A DNA stretch of 50,885 nt, from positions 162,751-213,635 of the forward strand of contig SUSV01000003.1 of the NCBI GenBank assembly GCA_015063245.1, read 5' to 3'. This DNA is from Thermoplasmata archaeon (GTDB taxonomy: Archaea; Thermoplasmatota; Thermoplasmata; Methanomassiliicoccales; Methanomethylophilaceae). Both the position numbers and the translations under genes were made by a program. A model generated the notes under the pieces. It was not told where the DNA came from and made no database searches. It was given only the letters and a program-made list of their open reading frames with translations. Shown piece after piece: positions 22,544 to 31,778 of this stretch (position 1 is its first letter; the number at the start of each line of letters is the position of its first letter).

Positions 22544-24946
22544 TCAGAAGAAATCGTCCAGGCTCTTCATCTTGGCCTTGGGCTTCTCTTCCACGGTCTT
22601 GGTCCTCTTGGGAGCGTCTCCGCTGTCGAACTTTCCGCCGAAGAGCGTGGCCTGCTGGTTGCCCATTAGGAGATCCTTCTCCTCCCATCCGAAGACCTCT
22701 GTGATGCGCGATGCGGTCTGGGAGAGGCGCTCTGCATAATATTTGTAATCTGGCCGTCCTTTGAACTCCGCACCGCTGATGTAGGGTTCCACCTTCTGAG
22801 GAGCGGATTTGGCGTCGGTGACGATCCAGGAGATCTTCATGCCGGGGATGAAATCGTATCCCATCTCGATCATCTTCTTCGCAGCCTGCACGTTCGCCAT
22901 CCTGTCCGGGTTCTCGTAGGCATCCAGCCCCTTGCATGATTTCGATATGACCAGCTTGGAGATGTCCACATTCCCGGTCTTGACATCCTGGATGGTCTTC
23001 TTCACCATGGCCAGGGCATCGTCGTTCCTCTCGTCGAGGATCATCTCGAAGAGCTGTGTGAGCATGTCGCTCTGGAGGTCGAAGGAATCCGATCTCCTTA
23101 TCTCGTAGCCCCTCACCAGGAGCTCGTCTGAGACCTGCGGCCAGACGATCCTTCCGACATACCTCTTCTTCATCCCGTGGGTGAACATGGGCTCCAGGAG
23201 CTTCTCGAACTCCAGGGTGCCTCCTTCGACCGAGAAACGCTCGGCCATCCTGTTCCCGAATTCCACGGAGCCCTCGAGGTTGTGCTCCGGGGACTGCATG
23301 AAGATCGAATCCGTATCGGAGTAGATCACATGGATGCCCTCCGATTCGACCTGGTTGATGATACCGATGGTGTTCGCCCTTGCGAACGCTGTGATGGCCG
23401 CCCCTATGCTCTTGTCGGTGAATCTGTAGAATGTTGAGGCGAACACCCCGTAGAAAGTGTTCATAAGGACCTTCACCGCGGCCTGAAGTCCGTCCAGATA
23501 GTTGTGCTCGTGGGGATCCGAGGTCTGCTTCATCAGCTTCTTGATCCTGTCCCTCTCGGCCATCAGGTCCTCCAGGATCCTGGGAAGCAATCCCTCCCTC
23601 CTCTCCTTGGACATGAATCTCGCTCCTGACGGGCTGACGATCTCCCCGTCCTCGCAGAGCGTCGTGAAGCAGATGTTCTTGGCGATGATCAGCGAGGGAT
23701 ACATGGATTTGAAGTCCTCTACACATACCCAATGGTAGAGGCCGGGCTTCATGCTGTGAACATATCCGCCTTCGATCTGGTCCGCTCCCGCTATCCTGGC
23801 GCCCATTTGAGGTACGGCGACCTTGTTCCTGTCGGCCGCACGGATGAGGAGGGAATCCGCGAGCTGCGACGATCCGGATGTCATGACATCCTCGATGGTG
23901 AGCTTCGACACGGCAGCCAGGTCCATGTCCTTGCGGACGGTACCCACTTCCATCAGAATGCGCAGTGCCAGCTCGGCATCCTTGAAGCAGTATCTGATGA
24001 CCTTCTCCCTGTCCTTGCTCCATTCGGAGTCCATGTATTTGGGGTCGACGTCCAGCTTCTGCTCTCCGAGCAGCATGAGGGATACGGCGTTCAAAGTCTC
24101 CTGTTTCGGTCTGAGCTGCTTCTTGACGGCCCACCACGCATCGCAGATGAGGCGTCCCTTGACCCTCCAGAACCTGTCGCTGATGAGCCTGGGCTGGCTT
24201 CCGTCCCTTCCCCATGGGAGGGCATCCTTCATCCTGTTCGCCTTCGACCTCTCCAGGATCTTGCGGATATCATAGTTGTCGATGTTGTATCCTGTGATGA
24301 CATCCGGGTCCTCCTCCCTGATGAGGTCGGCGAACCCGTTGATTATGTCCTTCTCGGAACCGGTCAGCGCCCTGCAGTTGCGCATCTCGTCTCCGTCCTT
24401 GACCACCGAGCATATGGTGTAGATGAACTCGTGCTCGACTGAGTTCTCGATATCGAAGGACAGGACCTTCAGGCCGGGGTCGAAGGAATCGATGTTCTCG
24501 AAGGAGTCCATCTTGGCCACGATCTCTGTGAAATATGGTTTATCGATTTTCTCTCCGGTGACCCTGATGCAGGACCCCATATCCTTGTCGTAGAAGAAGC
24601 GGTGCTGGAAGGAGATGTCCGCGGACAGTGCCTTGCATCCGCTCCTGTGTATCCTGTTCTTGAAATCGGAGACCTTCCATGGGCTCTTGACCGTCACCTT
24701 GATGACGTCGTGCATCTCGGATCTGTAGAGGAGACGGTCATGCTCGACCGATATGACCTCGGGGTCCTCCTTGAGCATATTCTCCAGCTCGGGTCTGGGG
24801 TCCACTGCGAAGAGGTACGGCCTGAAGCCGTATGCCAGGATCGTGATCGATCTCCTGTCGCGGGTCTTGCCGAACAGCTCGATCACAGGTTCGTCCCCGT
24901 CCTGGACGGAGGACGCACTGATTATCCTGACATCCCAAGTCTCCAT
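22544..24946 (-). CDS. polB: Family B DNA polymerase
   Basis: The 800-residue replicative/repair polymerase shows the proofreading exonuclease motifs SFDIENS (Exo I, about residue 164), VITGYNIDNYDI (Exo II) and YCFKDAEL (Exo III), then the polymerase motifs DFKSMYPSLI (A), KVLMNTFYG (B) and YSDTDSIF (C, catalytic aspartates). The C-terminus ends SLDDFF, a probable PCNA-interacting peptide; QATLFGG about 40 residues earlier is a second candidate. Motif A has Met where most have Leu, a mild change. Four bases separate it from the GTPase gene upstream, so it belongs to the long leftward run. Confidence 0.95.
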   Translation of the reverse strand: METWDVRIISASSVQDGDEPVIELFGKTRDRRSITILAYGFRPYLFAVDPRPELENMLKEDPEVISVEHDRLLYRSEMHDVIKVTVKSPWKVSDFKNRIHRSGCKALSADISFQHRFFYDKDMGSCIRVTGEKIDKPYFTEIVAKMDSFENIDSFDPGLKVLSFDIENSVEHEFIYTICSVVKDGDEMRNCRALTGSEKDIINGFADLIREEDPDVITGYNIDNYDIRKILERSKANRMKDALPWGRDGSQPRLISDRFWRVKGRLICDAWWAVKKQLRPKQETLNAVSLMLLGEQKLDVDPKYMDSEWSKDREKVIRYCFKDAELALRILMEVGTVRKDMDLAAVSKLTIEDVMTSGSSQLADSLLIRAADRNKVAVPQMGARIAGADQIEGGYVHSMKPGLYHWVCVEDFKSMYPSLIIAKNICFTTLCEDGEIVSPSGARFMSKERREGLLPRILEDLMAERDRIKKLMKQTSDPHEHNYLDGLQAAVKVLMNTFYGVFASTFYRFTDKSIGAAITAFARANTIGIINQVESEGIHVIYSDTDSIFMQSPEHNLEGSVEFGNRMAERFSVEGGTLEFEKLLEPMFTHGMKKRYVGRIVWPQVSDELLVRGYEIRRSDSFDLQSDMLTQLFEMILDERNDDALAMVKKTIQDVKTGNVDISKLVISKSCKGLDAYENPDRMANVQAAKKMIEMGYDFIPGMKISWIVTDAKSAPQKVEPYISGAEFKGRPDYKYYAERLSQTASRITEVFGWEEKDLLMGNQQATLFGGKFDSGDAPKRTKTVEEKPKAKMKSLDDFF

Positions 24947-24950
24947 CTTA

Positions 24951-26138
24951 TCACTTGTTCGCTACGATCCTGATGACATCCCCGTCCTGGAGGATGTAGT
25001 CGGCACCAACGGTGCGCTTGGTACGTGCGTTGACCGCACGGATGAACTTGTCACCCAGATCGGAGTGGACCTTGTATGCGAGGTCCTTAGCCGTCGATCC
25101 GCGGGGGAGGAGGAACGCATCGGGAAGGACGCGTCCGAAGTGGTCCGTGAACTTGTTCTCGTCCTCGACCGGGTAGACGGTGATGAGGTCCAGCATCTTG
25201 AAGGCCGCATCCTCGATGCATTTCTGCACCCCTGTTCCTCCGTACTTCTCCATGTTGGCCTTCATGTAGTCGAGGGCCTTCCTCTGGTTGTCGTTGAGGT
25301 TGACTCCGGGTTTGATCGTGAATGTCGGGTCTCCGGGCGTGTATTCGATGAGTCCTGCCGCGGCCGCTTTCTTCAGAGCGAGCTCGGTCTCCGCCATGGT
25401 CACGACGCACAGGTCGTTGATCGCCTCGACCTTCTCGATGTTGCCCTCGGGTGCTATGTCGGCCTTGTTCATGGCCGCAATCATAGGTTTGGACTGCTCC
25501 CTGATGCTCACGCAGAGCTTGAGTAGGTCGTCGTCCGTCCAGTTGACTATGTCATCCGGCATCTCCACGGTGCTGAGGGCTTTCTTGATCTGCGCTTCGG
25601 TGACATTCAGACCGGCGAGCCTGTCCTGTATGATCTGCTCCGGTTTCTGCCCCGTCATCCTCGCGGCCCTGGCCATCTTGTTGAATCCGTTCTTGAGGAT
25701 CTCCCTCATCCAGTACTCGATCTCCTTCCTGAGGAATGTGATGTCCTCGGTGGGATCGTGGGAGCCGACGTCTCCGGGGAGCCCCTCGATATCGGTGGAT
25801 CCGCTGACATCGAGTACGTTGATCAGGGCATCCGCCTGCCTGAGATCGTCGAGGAACTGATTGCCCAGACCCTTGCCCTGCCATGCGTCGGGGACCAGTC
25901 CCGCGACATCCAGGAGTTCTACAGGGACCATCCTGGTCCCGTTGATGCAAAGTGAGTTGTGCGGGGTGCATGTGACTCCGAGGTCCTTGCACGGGCAAGG
26001 CGTGCGCACATGTGCTACCCCTTTGTTCGGTTCTATGGTGGTGAAGGGATAATTGGCGATCTCCACGGGCGCCATGGTGGCAGCACCGAAGAATGTGGAT
26101 TTACCAACGTTCGGTTTCCCTACTATACCTATCTGCAT
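24951..26138 (-). CDS. OBG-type GTPase of the archaeal YchF-like group
   Basis: The 395-residue protein starts QIGIVGKPNVGKSTFFGAAT (P-loop), has ANYPFTTIEPN (switch I), ELLDVAGLVPDAWQGKGLGNQF (G3) and AMNKADIA (G4), and ends with a TGS domain (SDLGDKFIRAVNAR...YILQDGDVIRIVA). This is the architecture of the archaeal translation-associated YchF/DRG-like GTPases; a ribosome-linked role is inferred from the family and from the surrounding ribosome-assembly genes. A cysteine cluster (CPCKDLGVTC, about residues 48-57) is typical of the archaeal branch. It lies between ksgA and polB. Confidence 0.88.
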   Translation of the reverse strand: MQIGIVGKPNVGKSTFFGAATMAPVEIANYPFTTIEPNKGVAHVRTPCPCKDLGVTCTPHNSLCINGTRMVPVELLDVAGLVPDAWQGKGLGNQFLDDLRQADALINVLDVSGSTDIEGLPGDVGSHDPTEDITFLRKEIEYWMREILKNGFNKMARAARMTGQKPEQIIQDRLAGLNVTEAQIKKALSTVEMPDDIVNWTDDDLLKLCVSIREQSKPMIAAMNKADIAPEGNIEKVEAINDLCVVTMAETELALKKAAAAGLIEYTPGDPTFTIKPGVNLNDNQRKALDYMKANMEKYGGTGVQKCIEDAAFKMLDLITVYPVEDENKFTDHFGRVLPDAFLLPRGSTAKDLAYKVHSDLGDKFIRAVNARTKRTVGADYILQDGDVIRIVANK

Positions 26139-26180
26139 GCTATCAGATAGGGTATGGCTTACGACATAAATGTCCTTTGG

Positions 26181-26963
26181 TCAGTGCTTCAGCATGTACA
26201 CGGCATCGGCTATCTCGCCTATCTGGGCAGGAGACAGCCTCTCGACCCTGTCGTCTATGTAAGGGACGTCGTTGCCGGCCTCCATGAGCCTCGCCGACTT
26301 GAGCGATGTGCCGATCTTCTTCCTGCGATGGTTGAAGGTGACCTCGACAACCTTGAAGAACGTCTTCTCGTCCAGGACCTTGAACGGGGGCTCCCTCGGA
26401 GTGATCTTGACCAGCGCCGAATCGACCTTCGGCCTGGGGTTGAATCTGGATGCTGGCACAGTCTCCATGATCTCGCATTCCGCCTTGTAGAACAGGTTGA
26501 CTGTGAGCCTGGAGTAGTCGGGGCTTCCGATCATGGCGACCATGCGGTCCGCGAACTCCTTCTGGACCATCACCACCGCTGTCCTGAAGTCGTATTCGAG
26601 GAGCTTGAAGATGATCGGCGTCGAGACGCTGTAGGGCAGGTTGCTGACGAACACATCGAATTCGGGGAACGGCTCCTTCACCGCATCGGCATGGATGAGC
26701 TTCAGCCTGTCCCCGTAGGTCTTCGTGATGTATTCGGCGAGGATGTCGTCGATCTCGATGCAGGTGACATCGTCCGAGACCTCGATCAGCCTCTTGGTCA
26801 GTATCCCTAGCCCCGGACCTACCTCCAGGACCCTGTCCGACCTATCGATCCCGGCATAGCTGATGTGCCTGTCGGCCACACGGTCATCGATGAGAAAATT
26901 CTGTCCCTTGCTCTTCTTAGGGACGATGCCTGTATCGGCTATGAGCCTGCCGGTGTCGTTCAT
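26181..26963 (-). CDS. ksgA: 16S rRNA dimethyladenosine transferase (KsgA/Dim1)
   Basis: The 260-residue enzyme dimethylates two adjacent adenosines in the 3' loop of 16S rRNA during small-subunit maturation. Visible motifs are KSKGQNFLID (N-terminal), VLEVGPGLGILTKRLI (SAM motif I), CIEIDD, and VSNLPYSVSTPI (motif IV, NLPY). RFNPRPKVDSALVKI is a conserved C-terminal segment. It overlaps DUF655 by four bases; the order eL21-rpoF-DUF655-ksgA is widely conserved in archaea. Confidence 0.95.
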   Translation of the reverse strand: MNDTGRLIADTGIVPKKSKGQNFLIDDRVADRHISYAGIDRSDRVLEVGPGLGILTKRLIEVSDDVTCIEIDDILAEYITKTYGDRLKLIHADAVKEPFPEFDVFVSNLPYSVSTPIIFKLLEYDFRTAVVMVQKEFADRMVAMIGSPDYSRLTVNLFYKAECEIMETVPASRFNPRPKVDSALVKITPREPPFKVLDEKTFFKVVEVTFNHRRKKIGTSLKSARLMEAGNDVPYIDDRVERLSPAQIGEIADAVYMLKH

Positions 26964-27511
26964 CTGTAGACGAAGAGGTAGCGTTTCCTGTCCGGATCCT
27001 CGATCTCCAGAAGGATACGGTCGACGATGAATTTCTCGGGTGCCTTGATGGATGTCCTCTCGGTGAGGTCCGCGAAGTCCTTGAACTGGCCCTTCTTCCT
27101 CTCCTCCAGGATGGTCATCATCAGCTTCTTACCGAGTCCGGGGAGCTCCTCCAGCAGGTGCTTGCGCATGCTGATGGCCTCCGCCTCATTGAAGAATCTG
27201 ACGTACTTTGCCTCGTTCGCCATGACTATGTCCGTCACTGCGAACTCAAGCTCTGAGATTGCGTTGGAAGTGAGGTCGTCGTATGTGATACGGCGCTTCA
27301 CATGGTCGATGATGTCGCGCTTCTTCGTCTCGGAGTCCTTTCCGATGAATGTCTTGGTCCCAATCGCGACCACTGCATTGGGTTTGGCGACCAGCTCGAA
27401 AAGCTTGAACTCCTGGTCTCCTATCGCGTAGCAGATTGGCTCCTTCTTCGAATAGTTGGACGACGGTGCCCCTTGAGGCAAGTAATCCAAGATGATAGCA
27501 TACTCTTCCAC
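26960..27511 (-). CDS. DUF655 family protein
   Basis: The 183-residue protein matches DUF655 by pattern and position: EEYAIILDYLPQG at the start, an OB/S1-like N-terminal half, then a helix-hairpin-helix region (HLLEELPGLGKKLMMTILEERKKGQFKDF in parts, residues about 128-156). The hairpin-helix suggests nucleic-acid binding, and cotranscription with rpoF and ksgA suggests a role in RNA metabolism or ribosome assembly; this is inference. The ATGA overlap with ksgA shows coupled translation. Confidence 0.85.
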   Translation of the reverse strand: MEEYAIILDYLPQGAPSSNYSKKEPICYAIGDQEFKLFELVAKPNAVVAIGTKTFIGKDSETKKRDIIDHVKRRITYDDLTSNAISELEFAVTDIVMANEAKYVRFFNEAEAISMRKHLLEELPGLGKKLMMTILEERKKGQFKDFADLTERTSIKAPEKFIVDRILLEIEDPDRKRYLFVYR

Positions 27512-27530
27512 AGGAAAAACCCCCTATGAA

Positions 27531-27881
27531 TCAGATGTACTTACCAACGATCTCGATGATCTGGTTTATCTTGTCATTGCTGAGTGTGATCCTCTCTTTG
27601 GAGAAGATAGCACGGACATCTTCCGGGTATTTGGGGAGGATATCCGCGATCTTCACAGCAATGGCATCTGTAACTTCCTCGATCTGGCTAACCTCTTCGA
27701 TGATCTTGTTAGCGTCCTCGAGGGAAATGTTTGAGACTTTCTGCGCGTGGTCAAGCGACGCTTTCTGCGATGGGTTGAGGACATCTTCGTCCTCGAGCAT
27801 TCCTGCTGTTCCTTTCCTGCTCTCGGCGACTTCCTCGAGGAGGTCCCTTACTTCTGCGACTGTGACGTAGCGCTCTGTCAT
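27531..27881 (-). CDS. rpoF: DNA-directed RNA polymerase subunit F (Rpb4)
   Basis: The 116-residue subunit pairs with RpoE (Rpb7) to form the polymerase stalk. It begins ERYVTVAEVRDLLEEV and has the helical DHAQKVSNI and C-terminal HRDC-like ILPKYPEDVRAIFSKERITLS regions of archaeal RpoF. It lies ten bases from eL21 and 19 bases from DUF655, the usual archaeal order. Confidence 0.93.
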   Translation of the reverse strand: MTERYVTVAEVRDLLEEVAESRKGTAGMLEDEDVLNPSQKASLDHAQKVSNISLEDANKIIEEVSQIEEVTDAIAVKIADILPKYPEDVRAIFSKERITLSNDKINQIIEIVGKYI

Positions 27882-27891
27882 TTCAATACCT

Positions 27892-28188
27892 TCAGTTGTC
27901 GACGTTCCTTACAAGGTGCTCGGGGCGTGCAACGACCATCTTGGTCTTGTTTCCGTCCTTGACGGATACCTCGTATGCTGCTCCCCTCTCTCCGACGACG
28001 ACTCCTGTGAGTCCGTGGAACCTTGAGAAGGGCATTCCCTTGTGTACACTAGGGTCGATGATGATGTTGACTTTCTCTCCTGTCTCGAAGGTCTGGAAGG
28101 CCTTTGTGATGGGTGAGAGTCCGCGTGCCCTTACTGACTTCTTCAGTTTGTTGCGGGTCTTTGTCCTTGTTCCGCTGGATGCCTGCAT
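27892..28188 (-). CDS. rpl21e: 50S ribosomal protein eL21
   Basis: The 98-residue protein is eL21: basic N-terminus (SSGTRTKTRNKLKKSVRARG), VNIIIDPSVHKGMPFSRFHG and TGVVVGERGAAYEVSV are diagnostic. It is a large-subunit protein found in archaea and eukaryotes. It is ten bases downstream of pus10 and precedes rpoF. Confidence 0.95.
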   Translation of the reverse strand: MQASSGTRTKTRNKLKKSVRARGLSPITKAFQTFETGEKVNIIIDPSVHKGMPFSRFHGLTGVVVGERGAAYEVSVKDGNKTKMVVARPEHLVRNVDN

Positions 28189-28198
28189 TGCTTATCCC

Positions 28199-29422
28199 TC
28201 ATTCTTCAAATTTGATCGCCAGCACATCGAGGGTCTCGACTTTGCATTGTATCCCGAGCCTCTCAGAGAAGCTCGGTACGCTCCTGCCCTCGTCGCCGGA
28301 GACGAACTCCTTCACGTATGTTCCCGAATCGGTCTCGAGTTCGAGATCGAAGGAATCATCGGAGATCCATTCCGCCTGGCACCAGTGGATCTTCCTCTTC
28401 CTTACGAGGTCGGCACGGCGGTGCTCGACCCTGCGAGGAGTCCTCTGGTCTATACTGACGTCCTTGAACGATAAGGCAACCTTAACTAACTCCTCTTTAT
28501 TAACTTTACCCTCTGCCTTCACGTGCACGCGATATATCTTATCGGAGGCGGCGGCCTTGTAGCGCTCCACCGCTTCGCGCTGCACGAACCTCAGGCTGTT
28601 GTATCCTGCCATGTCGGTCTGATTGGCCTTTCTCTCGAGCTCATCCAGGTCGATGTACCTCTTCCTGGGCTGGCTGATCTCCAGCACGAACGGCCTTCCG
28701 TCGCCGAGCATGCACGCATCGATGTCCTCGCGTCCCATCCCGTGGAAGAAATGCTCCTGGCCCTGGGCCATCTCCAATGCGATGTCCCCGATGATCTCCT
28801 GAACGGACGTGGGGTACATCTTCCCCTCGCCGTGGCAGTGGTCGCAGCCCTTCCCGTGGCAGACCCTGCACGGCCATATGGTCTGGGGGATCTCCCTGCT
28901 GTACTTGGTGTAGCGTCCTGCGATGAAAACTGGCGAGATGTCAAGCGTGACATCTGCGAAGCGCGTGTCTACGAGAGCGACCACCTGGGGCGTCTTGAAC
29001 TCCACCGGGCGGTGGATCATGGGGAGCGCCAGCTTGCCTATCTCGCGGTTCAGCTCCGCCTTGATGGATTCCGAGTTCTCGAGATTGTATTGCTCCTTGA
29101 GCTCCTTCTCCCTCTCGGTTATCTCCGGTTCCACCCTGGTCCCGATGAGGAAGTTGTCGGATTCGACGCCGTTGATGGCCTCGGCCGCAGCCTCCGCGAA
29201 CCTGGGAAGCATCTCGAACACGTTCTCGCACAGCGGGCAGAAGTCGTCCGCAGGTGCGTCGACACCCTGTTCTCTCAGGCCGTCGCGGATGAGCTCCCCG
29301 CGGAGGTCGTTGGTCATCCCTGTTCCTATCTTCCCGAACATGCGTCCGAGGCAGTGGTCGCAGAGACCCATCTGAGCCAGAGGCTTCGCTGTGTCTATGA
29401 TGCCGGCAATCCATTCTTCCAT
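28199..29422 (-). CDS. pus10: tRNA pseudouridine synthase Pus10
   Basis: The 407-residue enzyme makes pseudouridine 54 and 55 in the T loop of tRNAs. The N-terminal half has CDHCLGRMFG and CPLC, a zinc-binding accessory region with THUMP-like features, and a second cysteine cluster CRVCHGKGCDHCHGEG at about residues 200-215. The catalytic part contains GMGREDIDACMLGDGRPF (catalytic Asp) and the C-terminal RADLVRKRKIH and DSGTYVKEFVSGD segments. ATG at 29422 was chosen, as the upstream frame only shadows the KH gene. It lies eight bases from that gene. Confidence 0.93.
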   Translation of the reverse strand: MEEWIAGIIDTAKPLAQMGLCDHCLGRMFGKIGTGMTNDLRGELIRDGLREQGVDAPADDFCPLCENVFEMLPRFAEAAAEAINGVESDNFLIGTRVEPEITEREKELKEQYNLENSESIKAELNREIGKLALPMIHRPVEFKTPQVVALVDTRFADVTLDISPVFIAGRYTKYSREIPQTIWPCRVCHGKGCDHCHGEGKMYPTSVQEIIGDIALEMAQGQEHFFHGMGREDIDACMLGDGRPFVLEISQPRKRYIDLDELERKANQTDMAGYNSLRFVQREAVERYKAAASDKIYRVHVKAEGKVNKEELVKVALSFKDVSIDQRTPRRVEHRRADLVRKRKIHWCQAEWISDDSFDLELETDSGTYVKEFVSGDEGRSVPSFSERLGIQCKVETLDVLAIKFEE

Positions 29423-29430
29423 GCTATCCC

Positions 29431-29979
29431 TCAGAGGTCGAATCCCATCTCGGTGATCCTGAGCATGGGGCGCTGGCTCTCCAGATAATGGTAGACGGTC
29501 GCGTGCTCGCTTCCGTTGATCAGGAGCTCGCATGCGTGCTTGGCGACGGGGAGGCTGACGGAGTTGCCGATGAGGCCCACGGTGTTGCCGTAGATGACCA
29601 TGTCGCATCCGGTGAGCTCCTCGATGAGCTTGCGGGTTTTGCCGTTCTTCCCGATGAGACGTCCCCTGACACGGGGCATCTGGCTGGAGCGGTCCCCGAT
29701 GGCCTCCTTGACGTCGATGAGCTCGTAGTACTCGTCGTCATCGAACAGCCTCATGGCCTTGTCGGGGTTGAAGCCCCTTCCGACCGCCTTGATGATGTCC
29801 ATCAGCTTCAGGGGCATGAGGGGATCCTCGAGCTCGACGTCATCGTGGATGATGACCTCGCCCTCCTCCGTGTCTATGTCGATCTTTATGCCTGAAATGT
29901 CCTGGAGGACCTTCTTGGTCTCTCCGTTCTTGCCGATGAGTGTACCGACCCTGTCGGCTGGAATCCTTATGGATCTCAT
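29431..29979 (-). CDS. KH-domain ribosome-assembly protein (Dim2/Pno1-like)
   Basis: The 182-residue protein has two KH domains: IPADRVGTLIGKNGETKKVL (residues 6-25) and, around 104-125, RGRLIGKNGKTRKLIEELTG, each with the GxxG RNA-binding loop. This two-KH form beside rio1 and aIF1A is archaeal Dim2p, which binds 3' pre-16S rRNA and, in eukaryotes, partners Rio1 in late small-subunit assembly. The four-base overlap with rio1 supports a joint role. Confidence 0.92.
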   Translation of the reverse strand: MRSIRIPADRVGTLIGKNGETKKVLQDISGIKIDIDTEEGEVIIHDDVELEDPLMPLKLMDIIKAVGRGFNPDKAMRLFDDDEYYELIDVKEAIGDRSSQMPRVRGRLIGKNGKTRKLIEELTGCDMVIYGNTVGLIGNSVSLPVAKHACELLINGSEHATVYHYLESQRPMLRITEMGFDL

Positions 29980-30770
29980 TCGTCTTCCTCCTCTTCCTCT
30001 TCACAGTTGAGTGTCTCTTCCATGACCTCTTCGTCGGTCATTACGTCAGCGTCCCTCTTCCTGAAGAACGCATTGATGTTGTGGATGTCCCTCTGCAGGA
30101 GCTCCTTCGCGTTGTAGTGGTCGCGGGTCATCGCCTGGCCCACGTCGATCATTATGGGTTCACCGTCCAGCATCAGGATGTTGTACTCGCTGAGGTCCCC
30201 GTGCACCAGGTGGGCCTCCTGCCATCCGTCTATGATGAACGACAGTACTTCCTCGTATGTCTCGTCCGGGTCCTCGAGGACCACGTCCTTGAGCTGCGGT
30301 GCGGGTCCCGTCTCATCGCCGATGTACTCCATCAGGAGACAGTTCTGGCTGAACGTGATGGGCTCCGGAACGGGCAGTCCCGCCTGGGCGTACCTGTCCA
30401 GGTTCTTGAACTCCTTGTTGACCCATGCGTAGATCAGCTTCCAGCGGTTCCCCGTGACCCCCCTGAATCTCGGATCCCCTTCCACATACTTGGCCACCCT
30501 CTTGAACGTGGATGTCGATGTCCTGAAGATCTTCAGGGCCATGGGCTCGTCATCCTCGTCGGTGGCGTAGAAGACGTTTCCTTCCTTCCCGGTCGATATG
30601 GGGTAGTGGACCGCATCCAGATACCCGCTGGTCATGAAGTCGTAGATGGTCATCAGGGTCTTCTTGTCGAAGACCTCGGCATCCGTCTGCTTCTCATCGC
30701 CGGTCTTGTTGGTCTTGAGGGCGTCCACACGCCTCTCCAGGTATGCGTAAGCTTCCTCGTACGAGGGCAT
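29976..30770 (-). CDS. rio1: Serine kinase/ATPase Rio1
   Basis: The 264-residue protein is a Rio1-family kinase: ISTGKEGNVFYAT (the RIO version of the glycine loop), MALKIFRTSTSTFKRVAKYV (catalytic Lys, RIO-specific STSxFK), LLMEYIGD (hinge), LVHGDLSEYNILM (catalytic loop) and IMIDVGQA (metal-binding Asp). The C-terminus is a run of glutamates. Rio1 acts in final 40S/30S maturation. It lies 18 bases downstream of aIF1A and overlaps the KH gene. Confidence 0.95.
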   Translation of the reverse strand: MPSYEEAYAYLERRVDALKTNKTGDEKQTDAEVFDKKTLMTIYDFMTSGYLDAVHYPISTGKEGNVFYATDEDDEPMALKIFRTSTSTFKRVAKYVEGDPRFRGVTGNRWKLIYAWVNKEFKNLDRYAQAGLPVPEPITFSQNCLLMEYIGDETGPAPQLKDVVLEDPDETYEEVLSFIIDGWQEAHLVHGDLSEYNILMLDGEPIMIDVGQAMTRDHYNAKELLQRDIHNINAFFRKRDADVMTDEEVMEETLNCEEEEEEDE

Positions 30771-30788
30771 GTGGATCCACCACCCTGA

Positions 30789-31118
30789 TCAGAAAATATC
30801 CAGGTTCTTGGGAACCTTGTTCCTCTTGCTGAGGTTGACAGCCTGCGTCTTGGTGTATCTGAACCTGACGTCACACTTGTCGGGCTGGAAATCCCATACG
30901 GAGATGATCAGCAGGTCACCCTCTCTGATCCACATCCTCTTCTTGATCTTTCCAGGGATGCGTCCTACGCGGGATACTCCGTCCTCGCACATGACTTTGA
31001 TCTTGGATGCACCGAGCAGCTGATCCGCTATCCCGAACATTTCTGCTTCTTTGATGTTAGGCAGACGTACGCGTGTTACGTCCTCATCAGGCATTTCAAG
31101 CGGTTCATTGTCGCTCAT
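30789..31118 (-). CDS. eif1A: Translation initiation factor aIF1A
   Basis: The 109-residue factor is an S1-like OB-fold protein: RVRLPNIKEAEMFGIADQLLG, IKVMCEDGVSRVGRIPGKIKKRMWI and GDLLIISVWDF are diagnostic of eIF1A/aIF1A, which promotes scanning or correct start-codon selection on the small subunit. ATG at 31118 is chosen over 31145: GGAAGGA lies six bases before it, while the longer form has no ribosome-binding site. It heads the long leftward housekeeping run. Confidence 0.93.
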   Translation of the reverse strand: MSDNEPLEMPDEDVTRVRLPNIKEAEMFGIADQLLGASKIKVMCEDGVSRVGRIPGKIKKRMWIREGDLLIISVWDFQPDKCDVRFRYTKTQAVNLSKRNKVPKNLDIF

Positions 31119-31255
31119 TTTTATCCTTCCAATAATCAGGCGCATTATAATGCGTTATAAAAAGACTATCCTCGGAAATCCAAGAAATCAAGCTGGAAAT
31201 AAACGGTTTGCGCTATGATAACCGTTATAAATGAGTTCGTGATGGTCTTGTTCAA

Positions 31256-31328
31256 GCTCCAGTAGTGTAGCGGCCAATCATTCAGCCCTTTCGAGGCTGA
31301 CACACGGGTTCGAATCCCGTCTGGAGCA
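31256..31328 (+). tRNA. tRNA-Glu (anticodon TTC)
   Basis: A 73-base cloverleaf: acceptor GCTCCAG pairs with CTGGAGC, the anticodon stem CAGCC/GGCTG holds the loop CTTTCGA (anticodon TTC), and the T arm ACGGGTTCGAATCCCGT is perfect. CCA is not encoded. GTTATAAATG at 31224-31233 is its TATA box, about 25-30 bases upstream. It marks the border between the housekeeping block and the accessory region. Confidence 0.94.
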
Positions 31329-31778
31329 CTCACTTATTCCATACCTGGGCTTTAGAACAGCGCTTCTGGTTAGTTTCATCCGAACACAAAGGCTTTCTGA
31401 TAGGTTGTTCGGTTCTTTTCGAAAAGGGATAATCGATAACGATCATGCTGTTGAAAACATGAAGATCATGCACTTGCATGTAACGAATTCAAATTTTATT
31501 CGACGTCATAAACCGAGATTCCGCGTGCCGCGGCAATCAACGATGAACCCTGTTTTTCCGATGAGTTCAACACACGTTAAGATCGTACATTTCCTCAGTA
31601 TTGCAGGCGATTTTCGGCGGATTTCCGGCCCTCTCCGCCGAGGCAATTTCTCTCAAAAAATAGCCCAAAATAATGTACAAAAATGAGAGTTGGATGTTAT
31701 ATCCGTTAAAATCCGAACGCTCCAATAAATCCTATGAAGTGTAATACTATGTTTCATGTATGAAGAGGAGGACCCGCT
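31329..31778. other. 450-base noncoding stretch with shared promoter motif
   Basis: No convincing gene lies here; one frame (31405-31686) is open but has no ribosome-binding site or protein-like pattern. An inverted repeat CGGCGGA/TCCGCCG sits at 31615-31640. At 31688-31712 is AGTTGGATGTTATATCC plus a GTTAAAAT tail, the same element seen before three other accessory genes, and likely the promoter of the operon starting at 31779. AGAGGAGGACC at 31764-31774 is that operon's ribosome-binding site. Confidence 0.5.

Noticed and set aside
22482..24215. 577-residue reverse-strand frame overlapping polB
   Set aside because: It is a second frame of the same strand as polB, rich in Arg, Gly and Pro as expected for an out-of-frame reading of GC-rich coding sequence; polB has all motifs in its own frame.
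31405..31686. 93-residue open frame after tRNA-Glu
   Set aside because: No ribosome-binding site, no domain-like pattern, and it contains an inverted repeat and the start of the accessory promoter region.
31256..31778. Integrated element at tRNA-Glu
   Set aside because: The accessory region starts just after the tRNA, but no integrase gene and no repeated tRNA 3' end was seen within the window.
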